Of a DNA stretch of 64,000 bases, positions 47,345-58,790 are shown piece after piece. The first letter of the stretch is position 1, and every line of letters starts with the position of its first letter. This DNA is from Fistularia commersonii (Eukaryota; Chordata; Actinopteri; Syngnathiformes; Fistulariidae): NCBI GenBank assembly GCA_037954325.1, contig JBBMNZ010000003.1, positions 14,175,892 through 14,239,891 on the forward strand, given 5' to 3'. Under the pieces are notes generated by a model, which was given only the letters and a program-made list of their open reading frames with translations, ran no database searches and was not told the origin of the DNA. The translations under genes were made by a program, and so were the position numbers.

Positions 47345-49430
47345 AAATTGGCACTTGGTGAGGGGTTGAGGGTAAAGGGGTAAAATTTTCACGGGGGTCT
47401 CCAGGTGTGCCCCCTCCTTCATGGGTGTTTCATTGAAAGGCCCACGACATCTCAAAAGGGCTCAACGGTGACATCTTGCGTCCCAGATGTGCCCCCATCT
47501 GCTTTTACCCTTTGGTGGTCATTTTTTTGCCCAGCTGCAGTCCTTTGTCTTCATCCAGGTCCGTTTGACAGCGCCTGACAGTGATTTGACAGCTTGTCGG
47601 AAAACCTGTCCCCTCACGCCCATTCCCTTAAGAAGTTTGGCTGTGGCGTAGGAACAAATCCTCTACAGCCCACCTCTACAAGAAGCACTTGGGCACACCA
47701 GCCACGTTGTTCGGCCTCAGCTGTTATGTCGGAGTATTTCACTCGTTTACGCTCATATTCTTTACCAACTGCAGTTTCCCACAGTACAGTTAGCTCCACA
47801 ATGAACACATACTTCTGAGAGGTTGACCACAAGACCAGGTCCGGCCTGAGATTAGTTGTAATGATTCCATGTCTGGTCTAAGTCAACCTGCATTCTCCAA
47901 TCCCGGGCAGGGTTGGTTCCACTTTTGTTGCTGGTTTTGTTGTGAGTTGTCCTTTTCTTAAAAACGGTGTGGTGGTTGTATGTCCAGGCACTGGGTGAGG
48001 GACAGCATTGGTGGTAGTTCTCCTTCCTTCCAGGACGATGGACACTTATCGTAAACCTGGTTGTGTCACTGGGTATAGCGACCCTGGGAGAAGCTGGTTT
48101 TCATCCAATGACGATATGCCTCAGTGTTGCAGGGGTTTGACACAGCACACAAGAAGGATCTTCACCAAACCACTGGTTTAGGTTTGTGGGTGTGGGAAGA
48201 ACATCATAGGTGGCTCAGATGATGGAGCTGATTTTGCTTCCTTCCATCTCCCAGAGATCATTCCAGTTGAGCTTTCTAAGTTCAAGTTTTTTCCAGCTCG
48301 TCCACTGGCCCCGTTTGGACTGAGAGACTGCCTTTGTGCATCTCTCTGCTTCCCCTTTTTGCCACACCCGATCCACTACCAGCTTTCTCCTCTGGGTTAA
48401 TGTTGCTTTGTGCCATGTTGGCCAACTCATCCCAAGCCCAAACCCACCTCTTCCATGCTGCACCTGGCCTACAATGTCTCCATGCCTGAGAGCAGATATT
48501 GCTTGCTGTACAGCCTCAGATGGGATCCATTTGCTCCCAGTTACCAGTATGGAAGCAGCCAATTGAATCTTCAGACTCCTGTGCATTCAAACACCTCTAT
48601 GAGGCTTGGCACCATGTAAATATAAACCAAAGCGTCAACGCGGGAAGCCAAGCCACTTTTTGATGTATAAACTGATAATCCTCTCAAGCTTCTCAACTTT
48701 GGTCATAGGGATCTCATAGACCATTAGGGGCCACATCCGGCAGGGCAGCAATCCCAACTGCAGGCACCACAGTTTCAGCTTCCCAGGGAGCAAGGTGTTT
48801 TCTTCGCTGACAAGGCCTTTGATGGTTTCTTTTCTCAGTTGATCACTCTGATCAGAGTCTTTGAGGCTCACATTGTACCAGCGCTCTACGCTCTTGACTC
48901 GGCAGCACTGATACCAAGGGAATGGGTGTCTCCTTGATGTTTTCCCTTGACAATGGAAATGCTCCTGGATTTACTGGGTTTGAACTTCATCCATGTCCAG
49001 TCAATGTTGACCTGAAGTTTTCCCAAAGAGATTGCCTCCAGTCTCCGGCTTGGACGATCACCTTTATTGCCATGGTGAAGGCTAGAGGGGAGATGGTGCA
49101 TCCAGCCATTATTCCCTCTTCCAAACATTGCCATGATGTTTTTTATTCTGTTGTTTGAATACAGAATTGCAGATCTTGGAAGCAGTTCCTCGCCAGGCCT
49201 GTGATGGTATTTGGGATGTGGAAGAAGTCAAAGGCTGTCCAGATGACAGAATGGGGGACGGATCCAAAGGCGTTAGCTAGGTCCAGGAATAAGAAGTGTA
49301 GGCTCTTCTTCCCTTTTGGTTGATTGGATCTGGTGCCATACCATGCTTGTATGCACCAAGCATCCTGAGCAACCAGCTTTCTGCACAGATGTATCTATCA
49401 TGTTGTTTTGCTTCAAGTACATTGTCAGTC
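47345..49430 (-). mobile_element. LINE remnant, RT C-terminal half and 3' part
   Basis: The minus strand reads a broken non-LTR reverse transcriptase. FLDLANAFGSVPH falls near 49250-49290, then FKPSKSRSISIVKGK (48950), LPGKLKLWCLQLGLLPCRMWP and EKLERIISLYIKKWLG (48650-48790), then SKRGQWTSWKKLELRKLNWNDLWE (48240-48330, with a frameshifted neighbourhood), and finally FIVELTVLWETAVGKEYERK with EVGCRGF (47650-47810). The last block is typical of a widespread fish LINE lineage whose formal clade I did not determine. The segment 47345-47570 is probably its 3'UTR. Several frameshifts make it inactive. Confidence 0.82.
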
Positions 49431-50879
49431 TTTTCAGAATTTAATCACCAATTTAATATCACCTTTTACACATAAAATTGATGACCCGTATTTTCTCAGC
49501 TCTTTGCTTCGCATGAACCGATCTTTTTAGGAAAGCGTTGAAGCCTCAGGCACCTTTACGTTTGCACGTTTATTATCGGGCAGATCGATGTAAGTCGGAG
49601 TATGGAGGAGGCAGGGAAGTGACAGACCCTCCTTGCCATGGTCTCTGGGGTGAGGGGGCTGGGCGTGGGACCGGGCTCACAAGGACGAGGATTACGGTCG
49701 TCTGGAGCTGATATCGATCACCACCTCCTGCCTCCATGTCCGCCCCGCTTTTCAAGGTTTAAATAGCGATAAAATGGAGTCAGTAGGGAGAGAGTTGTGT
49801 CACACCAGAGGGCAGGTTTCATCTGTCAGTATCCTGATGAGGGTCTTTGCTAAATCACAAGCATCTAGCGTGATGGAATTCAAAATCCTCATTAACAGCT
49901 GCCTTTCAACCAGGAACCCGTTTCACCTCAAACTTCAGCTCACATTACACTATTTCTCAAATCCAATATAATATCAGAGCAAGAAGACTCACCCACTCAC
50001 AGACGCACGAACACACTCCGTCTGTGGCCTTTGACTGCTCTTCTTAATTAATGCTGATGAATGAGTGTCTGTGTCGAAACTTAAGATTAAAATTAAAACC
50101 AAAAATAGGGCCTTTCTATAGAAAGTTATTACTGACATTTTAAGGCTAGATGCATTGCTGCAAATTAAGTTTGTCTCCATGTATGTCAAACTTTTTTTTT
50201 AACCAAGATCTTAATTAGAATGAAGTGATGGTAAATGAAATGCTGGAACAGACTTTCCAACAGAAAGTTTGCAGCCATTCTGAGGAATGAGTGTCCTAAA
50301 AAGTCAGTTAGAGGCCTGGAACTGTATCCAGGGCTAATGTCCATTCAGTACCAAGAAGAACAACAGGGGTTGCCTTAATGGAGAGATAGTTTGGTTTCTT
50401 CGGCTGCCAACACTCATCTGTAAAAGTCCAAAGTCCTTTACGTTTCCCTTTCACAAAGTCCCGCTCACTTCTTATGCTGGCTCTGAGCGTTGGCTCTGGA
50501 TGTGCACCTTGCATCCGTGACCAGGGTTGTTGAAAAAAACAGACACACACACACACACACATACAAACGGCACCCAGTCGCCAATTCCACCACACTGATT
50601 TCTACAGTGAACTGGCTGCCAATGAGAACCAACTGGATCCTACCTGGAGAAAATAGGTCAAAGGATACGAAAGCATTTCCAGGCTATATCTACAGTGAAT
50701 GTAGAAATATTTTCTATCTGGCTGGTGTGAATCGGAAAGTGGGGTTGACACAGATTTTTTTTTTTTTTTTTTTCGTGCGCTGGCAGGAAATGTGCCTCGG
50801 AAAACATCTTTGTATCTAGAAATGCAATGTCGCTTGGAATCCACTTGGTGGGGGGGGGGGGGGAGAAAAGATCAGGTCA

Positions 50880-51950
50880 GGCGCTTTACTCTCTCAGCAG
50901 TGAGATTTATTCGTGGAAGATCAAAAGATCATCCCCCCCAGCCTCCCTGGTTAGGTCTATTCAGAAGTGCTGGAGAGGAGGGTCTGCGGGGTCATTGATC
51001 CAGGAGGAGCAGTGTAGTTTTCATCCTGGTCGTGGAACAGTGGACCAGCTCTATAACCTCGGCAGGGTTCTCAATGGAGCATGAGAGTTTGCCCAACCAG
51101 TCTACATGTGTTTGGTTAATCTGGAGAAGGCATTTAACCGTGTCCTGCAGGCAATCTTGTGGGGGGTGCTCCAGGAGTATGGGGTACCGAACCCCATTAG
51201 ATAGGCTGTTCGGTTCCGGTATGATCGGTATCGGAGCCTGGTCCCCATTGCCGGCTGTAAGTCAGACCTGTTTCCAGTGAGAGTTGGACTACGCCAGGAC
51301 AGCCCTTTGTCACCAATTCTGTTCATAACTTTTATGGGCGTTTTAACCCAGGGCGTTGAGGGGATCCGGTTTGGTGGACGTAGGATCGAGACTCTTCTCT
51401 TGTAGGTGATGTGGTTCTGCAGGCTTCATCAGGCCATGATCTCCGTGCCTCACTGGCGGTTCGCAACTGAGTGTGAAGCGGCGGGAATGAGGATCAGAAG
51501 CGGCGGCAGTGACTGAAAGAACAAGATTGCGTATACAAGCCGAAATGAGTTTCCTCAGCAGGATGGCCGGACTCTCCCTAAGAGATAGGGTGAGAAATTC
51601 GGTCATCCAGGTGGAGCTCAGAGAAGAGCCACTGCTCCTCCGCATCGAGAGGAGTCAGATGAGGGGACTCGGGCATTGGTCAGGATGCATCCTGGACGCC
51701 TCCCGGGGGAGGTATTCCGGGAATGTCCATCTGGGAGGAGACCAAGGGGAAGACCCAGGACACACTGGAGAGACTATGTCTACAGGCTGGCTTGGGAACG
51801 CCTTGGGGTCCCCCCCCAGCGGAGCTGCACTTTGTGGTGGCTGAGAGGGAGGTCTGGGCCTCACTACTCCGGTTGTTGCACCAGCTACCCAACTCCAGAT
51901 AAGCGGGGGAGGATGGATGGAAGAACAAAAGATGCCGCCTGGGAAAAGCG
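50880..51950 (+). mobile_element. LINE remnant, RT fragment and 3' end (GATG tail)
   Basis: The + strand carries, across changing frames, QCSFHPGRGTVDQLYNLGRV, EKAFNRVLQAILWGVLQEYG, LFPVRVGLRQDSPLSPILF, then ERTRLRIQAEMSFLSRMAGLSLRDRV and SGRRPRGRPRTHWRDYV. These are the palm and C-terminal parts of a common fish LINE. The catalytic aspartate pair after ETLLL is replaced by a stop, part of the region before 51490 is deleted, and the copy ends in GGGGAGGATGGATGG. It is the only LINE in sense orientation within minar1. Confidence 0.82.
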
Positions 51951-52189
51951 CAGCCCTTTATGACACTGTTTCGCCACACTCCCATCAGGAAGTTGAGCAA
52001 AAACAGCAAAGCCAAAACTCACTGGGCGCAAGTTAAAAGATGATAGAAAGGTCTCTCGCCCGCTGATATTTTTGGTTGTGTTGCAACAGACATGAAACAT
52101 TTTTTGCTCCATCTTAAACGATAATTGTTTTTGCCACAGGTTTTCATTTAGTTTTTCTCTACATCAATGACAGGTACATACTGTATATC

Positions 52190-53720
52190 ACATATAATGA
52201 TCATATCATGACAAGAAACGGTAACATAAATATCGGGGATGAGAAAAAAAAAAGGTGGGGGAGGGGGGAACATCATAAAGGAAAAAAAAAGAAGAAATCC
52301 ACCCCACACTCAGTTATCTAAAAGGATATGATGCTTATGTCCGGTGCCAGTCCATAACTCTTTGAGTCTAACCACATTCTATTAGTCAAAACTGGCAGGA
52401 GCCCATCGTTTATTAAAGATAGGCTTCTGAAGTCTCAATGAATATGTAATTACTCCATCTGGTAAATGTCTCATACTTACTCCCATACTCTGGATCCATA
52501 TATTATATGTAGGGCGACGCGGTTTTAACCACCTAATAGTTATGGCTTTTAATGCTGCTGTGAGCAATATGTTTAGGAGGTATTTTTCATCCTTTCCGTC
52601 TATACCCATAGGGGTTGCTCCTAATGATACTGCTGCAGGGCTTTGTGGTTAGTCCTGTTTTAAGACTGCTTTAAGGGTGTCAAAAACCTCCTTCCAAAAT
52701 ATATGTGTGTGATTGGCAGTATCTATACCACAATTCCTCCATCAGGAACTACAACGTGTCGGCCCCATCTTAGCTATTGTTTCTGGTGAAAAAACTAATC
52801 ATTATTTTCCACTTGAAATCCCTCCAGGAGTTTGAATTTGTAGTCCAGTGTGCCCCAATGCATATCTCCTACCAGGTGTTACCAATTATATTCTTTTCCC
52901 TATCGCTTATTTACGCTATTAGCAACCTTTCTATGGAAGTGGGTCTTCTACGTTGTTCCCACTCCTTTGCGTTGGCCAGGAAAAATTTTAACTTTAGATT
53001 TCTAAAAAAAGTCCGACTTTGGAAGATCAAATTCCTATGTCAGCGGTTCATATGTTTTAAGATTGTCGTATTTGATCAGTTGATGCAAGTAGATTAGACT
53101 ATATTCTGACCATTTTCTAAAACCAGTATCTAAATTGTTAGGGGTAAAGGTCTTCATAAGTCCAATAATTTTAGTGATGAAAGTAGTTTTGGTAGTTGAT
53201 AGGCTGACTGTATTTTATTCCAAATTTTTAATGTGGTTTTTGTCCAGACTGCCATTTCTTTTACAGGTACGTCGTGAAAGGTTAAGATTTCCAGGGACTC
53301 TTTGCACCTGCTTTTCTCAATGTTTAGCCATTGTGTGGATGTATCATTCTGAATCCATGCAATCATCGGCTTCATTTGTGCAGCCCAGTAATAACATTTC
53401 AGGTTTGGGAGTTTGAGACCTCCATCTAACATGAATGATGAAAATTCCAGAGGTAGCATCTGAAATAAATAAAGCAATCTGGGCATAACATTCATACGAA
53501 TACTTCATACTCGAGCTAGTAGGGAGACTGGGAGCGGGGACCATCTTTCCAGATCACTACTAATATGCTGAATTATTTTATTGTAGTTTACATTATAGAG
53601 GTTATGTAGAGATGGGGAAATGTAGAAGCCTAAATATTTAATGCTTTCTTTGGGCAATCTGAATTTACTCTGTGGCTTAACTGTTTCTGAGACCAGATCA
53701 TCTTGCCACGGGTTTAATCG
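52190..53720 (-). mobile_element. L1/Tx1-like LINE remnant, C-terminal half of ORF2
   Basis: The minus strand encodes the C-terminal region of an L1-type ORF2 protein: ESIKYLGFYISPSLHNLY (near 53600-53660), LARVWSMKYSYECYAQ, LPNLKCYYWAAQMKPMIAW (near 53360-53410), then KTTLKIWNKIQSAYQL (near 53190-53240). A WLKPRRPTYNIWI piece lies near 52480-52540. Frameshifts and stops are frequent. It is antisense to minar1. Confidence 0.78.
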
Positions 53721-54859
53721 AGACGAGTAGAGTTTGAATCCTGGAACCGAGATGAGGACCTATGAGACTGATTGGGTGCCATTAAATATTTTATTCGAAA
53801 CAGTTAAACTGGGCAAAGAGAAGCCAGTGGCGAATATTATTACTTTAATAGCAAGAAAACCGTGGTCCCATAAACCACTGAGTCACAGAATCAGTCCCAG
53901 AACCCACTGGGGATCACTGGTCACTCTGACCAGGTTTTGTGTAATTAATATCCTGGCTCAAAATGTGTTGATTTTATATCTGAAACGTTCCGTGTTCAAC
54001 TCCGAAACTCCAAACATAAGCCGGACCAGGATGTTGAGTCATTGTCGGAGAATTATCTGTGTCAGAACATGGCTTCTGCATTTGGGCGGAGATCATTGTC
54101 AGTCTGCCGTTTAATCATCGTCAGAATAATATTATTCATGCTGCTGAAAAACCCCAGCACAGCCAAAACCTATTTTAAAGGATCGAGAAAACATTTTCTT
54201 TTCCTTCTTTTTCTCCAGAAACTTACTCACAAGATAAATCTAAAGTAAAGTCGTGAAACAAATTTTGACCCGCAAATGGAACACGTAATTTAATGGATGT
54301 CATGGTTGGATGTAATGGCTCATTAATGCTCAATTACGCACACACAAAGGGACAGATCCTTCTTTCTGTCCCCTGCGTTCATTTCACGTAAATTCCCCAC
54401 ATTTCCGGGGGGCTTTCCGATGCGTAGCCAGACCCACCAAAGGTAACATATCATCGGAAGTGGTAGGGGGCAGTGTTGCGCAGTATGCCTTACTGCCATT
54501 AGCGAAAGGACCAATAAATAAGATGAAACAAAGCATCGACATAACAAGGGAGAGAAAATCTCCACCCATGTTCTGCCCTGTAATTAATTGCTGCGCAAAC
54601 CATTGCTGTCTACTGCATTCCCTCTTTATGTGTCTCTGATCTCCGAACTCAGACGTGAACTCTGAACTCTGCACTGTCCTCTGGTGGATATGTTGCTTTA
54701 GAACCAGGGAAACGTAAAGCGCTCATAGGAAGTACATCGGCAGTGACCTTTACAATGTGTAGGTATGGACGTACCTTTTTACTTACTGAGCTTTACATAG
54801 CGAGCATTAATGAGCCTTAAGAGGAAGACCAAGCACAGGTAGTAGCAGCACAGATAGCA

Positions 54860-54883
54860 TGATAGCTATCATGATAGCTATCA
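54860..54883. repeat. 24-bp perfect palindrome with GATA/TATC words
   Basis: The sequence reads the same on both strands over 24 bases. It is two copies of TGATAGCTATCA centred on the shared CATG, and GATAGC words occur on both sides. See findings. Confidence 0.9.
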
Positions 54884-56754
54884 GAATGGGGTAAATGCTA
54901 ACTGCTTTTGGCTGACTGGAGGGGGTAGTTCAGATCCGACTCTTCACCGGGTTACAAGATCGAGGCACCATTTCACCCATTCACAATTCACGAACAGCTA
55001 GTCTGATTTTCATAAATATTTCACTTTTTTATGTCTTTTTGGTAGCCAGTTGAGTCTAAAAAATTCTTCACCGTGATAAACCCTTCCTGTTAGGGCCTCT
55101 GGGTGTCACAGAAGAATATCAAAACTTTGAATTGTCATCAGGGTAACAGTTGATTAACACAGATGCTTGGAAAAAATACATTTATTTAGCTGGATTTAGC
55201 ATTATTTAAGGGCTTTTAAATTTCAGCTGCGAAAAGCAGAGCTTCAGATACTTAAATGTACATCCTCACCTCCAGAAAAACAAAGCTAGTTGAGGGTGGA
55301 GTTATCCCTCTGCAGATGTGAAATGTTATTATTCTACGTTGTTTATTTGTGCTTTAGAACTATTATAGTTCGACATTTCTCAGAGTTTCTACTCCACAAC
55401 AGTCGTTCAAGACATTGACATGAGCTGTAGATACAACCAGCAACTCAGAGATTAGCCAAAGTCCTTCGTCACCTATGTGACAAACAGGTTATTAGGTGTG
55501 AAACTGGATGTCCAGCTGACATCTTTGCGGACGGTCTGTCATCAGTGTGACTCAGCACAGTGTACTTAATCTCTTGATGAAAATCCAGATTAACTGGACT
55601 CCTTCACGATCGGGAGGGAGAATGTTTGTCCACCTAGAGTGAGACGGCAGACACTGTATTGACACAGAGATGGTCCTGCTTATTGATACTGACACTTAAT
55701 ACCAAAGTCTGGTTTTAGGTGGAATAAGAAAATCCGCTGGTGCAGGGGAGTTTGTGGAGGGGGAGGGTTGAGAAGGGAGGGGGCGGATGGTCAGGAAGGA
55801 TCTTGCAGAAGCTGTCATTTTGTTGTAAACTGATTTTCACACTTTGACAGATCAACTGACAGCACTTGTTAATCTGGACATCTTCAACATCCCAGGGTTT
55901 GAATATAACAGAACAGAAATGATTGTGATTAGTCAAACCTTGAACGCTTTTCAAGGTGCTTAACGGCATAGTGAAAGGAATCCAGAGTAACAAATTAACA
56001 CCTTTGTGTGGCTTTTTCCACCTCAGTAATTCCCTCATTTTCACCTATAGATAGTAATACGCAGCAGTGCAAGTTAACACAATAACTTACAATAGCATGA
56101 AAACATAGCATGGCTGATTATGGGATTTACTCATGATCAATACCATTCAAGGTCATTGTGGAGCCTCTGGATATCAGAGAGAGAGAACTACTGCTGAATA
56201 ACTGAGCGTAGTCTGGCTCTTCAAAGTGACCAGAAACTGCATGCCTTTTAGAACAACAGCTCTTGAAAAAGGTTACATATGGTTTGACAACATTAAACCA
56301 CTAAATGTTTCTTTAACAAATTACACTGAAATATTTAAAAACTGATAAGGGGTTTTTGTGAATACTTGTGAGCTGCTAGTTCCCATGATATTCTTAAGGG
56401 TTTTTGTAGCCAATAACTATGGAATTTTCTGTTTACTACTTAGCAAACAGATCAATAGCAAGGGGGCAAAACACCAATCACATTCACAACAATCCCAAAA
56501 CACCTGACAGAATATCATTTGTGTGTATCTTCCAGAGGGGATGCTGGATACCTCAAAGATGCGATTACAGTCAATATTATCAGATATATTGATGTTTACA
56601 AGCTAACATGTTAGCTGTTAGCGATAGTAATGTCAGCAACTTTGTCACAACATTCCTTTTTGAATGTTTTCCTTTGAATTAGCCTCAGGTGTGGAGTTCA
56701 TTTAAAAAACAAAAATCTGAAGGTCCATGATTCGTTTTCAACAGGGGGCATTTC

Positions 56755-56965
56755 TTTTTGAGGTTTGCAGGGTCTTTCCATGCCTCTGGGTTCTCTCATC
56801 TCCTCCCTCAGTACAAAACACGCAGGAAGTTTATCGAACACCCTAAATTGCTAGGACGTGTGAATGGGAGTGAATGGTTGTATGTGTCGATATGTGGCCC
56901 TTGGATAGGCTCTAGTCCAGCCCCAACCATGAATGCAGGATAAGCTGCATGGCTAATGAATGAAC
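56755..56965 (+). repeat. dispersed fish repeat copy, + orientation
   Basis: Shares GGTTTGCAGG, CTGGGTTCTCTC, CCTCAGTACAAAACACGCAG, AACACCCTAAATTGCTAGG, GTGAATGGGAGTGAATGGTTG, GATAGGCTC and GCAGGATAAGC with the copy at 25650-26350. It is well diverged. Confidence 0.65.
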
Positions 56966-57075
56966 CGATTAATCAGTATGCAAAAATGAAAATTGCCGTA
57001 CTAGTGTCTTGAGATTGATGACTTACTGACAACCTATCTTTCAAGCCCCTTCTTTATGTCCATTCGTCTCATCAG

Positions 57076-57273
57076 ACACACGAGTCCCTCAATCCCAACA
57101 ACCTGGAATACTGGATGGAGGACATCTACACGCCGGGCTACAACTCACTGCTGAAGCGGAAAGAGGCCGAGTTCCGGAGGGCGAAGGCCTGTAAGATTGG
57201 AGCTCTGATCGCAGCCGCAACCTGCACTGTGATTCTGGTCATCGTGGTTCCAATTTGTACCATGAAAACATGA
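57076..57273 (+). CDS. minar1: minar1 last coding exon (residues 848-912)
   Basis: The acceptor TCTCATCAG ends at 57075 and the stop TGA is at 57271-57273. It encodes 65 residues: NPNNLEYWMEDIYTPGYNSL, a basic LKRKEAEFRRAKACK stretch, then the hydrophobic IGALIAAATCTVILVIVVPI (about residues 888-907) and the tail CTMKT. The juxtamembrane block is the most conserved part between MINAR1 and MINAR2. With no signal peptide and a five-residue tail after the membrane span, a tail-anchored topology with a cytosolic N-terminus is likely; this is inferred. Confidence 0.95.
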   Translation, partial: THESLNPNNLEYWMEDIYTPGYNSLLKRKEAEFRRAKACKIGALIAAATCTVILVIVVPICTMKT

Positions 57274-58790
57274 GAGGAGCAGGATTTACAGACCCTGTGG
57301 GCGCAGGAACTTTCCCTCACATTTGGTTCAGGGCAGAGCCATGGAGCTGGCAATGCCAACATGTCGCAGGTGGATCTTCTTGCCTATTGAATAATAACTA
57401 GGACAGTAATTGTACAATAGAATGACTTCAACAAGTGCATACTATTTACTAAATGTAGTTAACTGTATCGGTCTGAGCTGTACCGGAGAGTCGGACGCTC
57501 TTTGATTTTACCAAGTCTGTCTCTTAACAACAGCCACAGATGAGCTGGAATAGGGTTTGTTATTGTAGCCAGTGTATGATATTTTTATTTTTTCCTATAA
57601 TTACTGTACAGTGTATTTTGATGAAAGTTATTTTTGATGACTCATCCGGTTGAATGTGAGAATTTATCAATAACAGCAAGAGTTTCCAGGAGCACGGGCC
57701 ACCCCTCTGTTTTTTTTTCCAAACATAGCTATGTTGCAGTCAGACAGGGATGCTGCTCAATCGTGCAACTGAGCAGCCAAAAACGAATGTAGTGATAACG
57801 TCACCTTCTTGGAAAGGGAATTTGCTTTGTCTGACTTTTTGAAAATCACAGTCCTGTAGTGCTGTTTCTTTCCCGGCTTCTGGGCTTTGTGTTTGCTCAG
57901 TAAATACTTGAAGTTCAGCTGTGTTTCACTGGGGAGGCCAGCCTGGGAGACTCATATGAACTCAGCAATATTGATCGATCAAGCTGTCCATGTTAGCACA
58001 AACTCAACAGAAAAAACTGCCTCCGCTCAGGAGGAATCGGGATCGGAGGGGTTGGTTGGAAGGGGGGGTTCCATCCATTCATTAGCACAGTCTCCTTCAA
58101 AGCCTTCAAGTGACCCTAAGTATTAACCCTTTATTGAAAGTCCACTTAGTGAACAAGCTAGTGATTTATTTTCCTTAACTGACAATTAGGGTTGTTACAA
58201 TGCCCCGGGCATCTGGGATCAATAAATGAAAGTAATTATATATATTAAGCTGTAAACGTCCTGTTTAGGTTGCATAGTCTGCCCTAAACAAGGGGGCAGT
58301 TCCTTGATGTCGTCCGGGGTTCCTCATCACAATTAGACAACAGTTTTATTTCCGCCAAAGCCTTGTGGAAATCAAGTGGGATTAGGAAGGGGGGGGCGGC
58401 AAGTATAGAATGTAAGAAACATGTACAAGAAGCCTAAAAAAAATGAATAAAAACAAGGGGGAGGGTATATAAAGCCATTCTTGGTGGTCCCGGAGGTCAC
58501 AGACGGTGAATATGCTTGTACAAACTCCACCTGACTGACAACTGGATGCCACCATTAAGTAGAATGTCACTGTCCAGGACCAGGGTTACATCTTCATCAC
58601 TGTCAACCTGCACACGGCCCTGGTTTCAGACCAGCTCCTGCCTGTAACCTTGAAGTCTGATGGATGTGAGAGTGAAGGATTCACCGCACCGGATCTGCCT
58701 TCAGCACATCTAGATGAATGTGTAAATAGTTTTGAGGCACATTGTTGACTGGAGTATTAATACAATAAAACTTCTTGTTCTGACCTCCCT
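57274..58790 (+). other. minar1: minar1 3'UTR
   Basis: No coding sequence follows the stop. AATAAA hexamers occur at 58446-58451 and 58764-58769. The second is followed by CTTCTTGTTCTG and CTGTGGTTGTGTC, a GT-rich downstream element, making it the better candidate for the transcript end. The 75-codon minus-strand ORF over the last exon is a shadow. Confidence 0.7.

Larger units (their letters stand above)
44244..57075. other. minar1 intron 4 (12.8 kb), with unassigned parts
   Basis: Repeats and transposons are listed separately. Unassigned: 44820-45090, 46010-47340 (except a dispersed-repeat fragment near 46750-46860), 49440-50840 and 53730-57075 (except the palindrome at 54860 and a repeat copy at 56755). 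The GC-richer block at 49555-49770 contains TTTATTATC and TTTAAATAGC on opposite sides and could be another minus-strand LTR, but no ends were found. Confidence 0.6.
26690..58790 (+). other. minar1: minar1 (KIAA1024/ubtor) gene, complete, 912-residue product
   Basis: Four coding exons (274 + 486 + 87 + 65 codons, plus stop) join in phase 0 at every junction. The total of 912 residues is close to the roughly 916 of human MINAR1 and far longer than MINAR2. Family knowledge: MINAR1/UBTOR is a membrane-associated, largely disordered protein reported to bind NOTCH2, to restrain mTOR signalling through DEPTOR, and to affect angiogenesis and neuronal outgrowth. Sequence features are a conserved N-terminal block (residues 1-110), a His-rich stretch (143-154), an acidic DDISDIFRFLDDM block near 515-530, a coiled coil near 570-630, and a membrane segment at about 888-907. 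Introns 3 and 4 (10.3 and 12.8 kb) are filled with transposon remnants. Confidence 0.93.
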
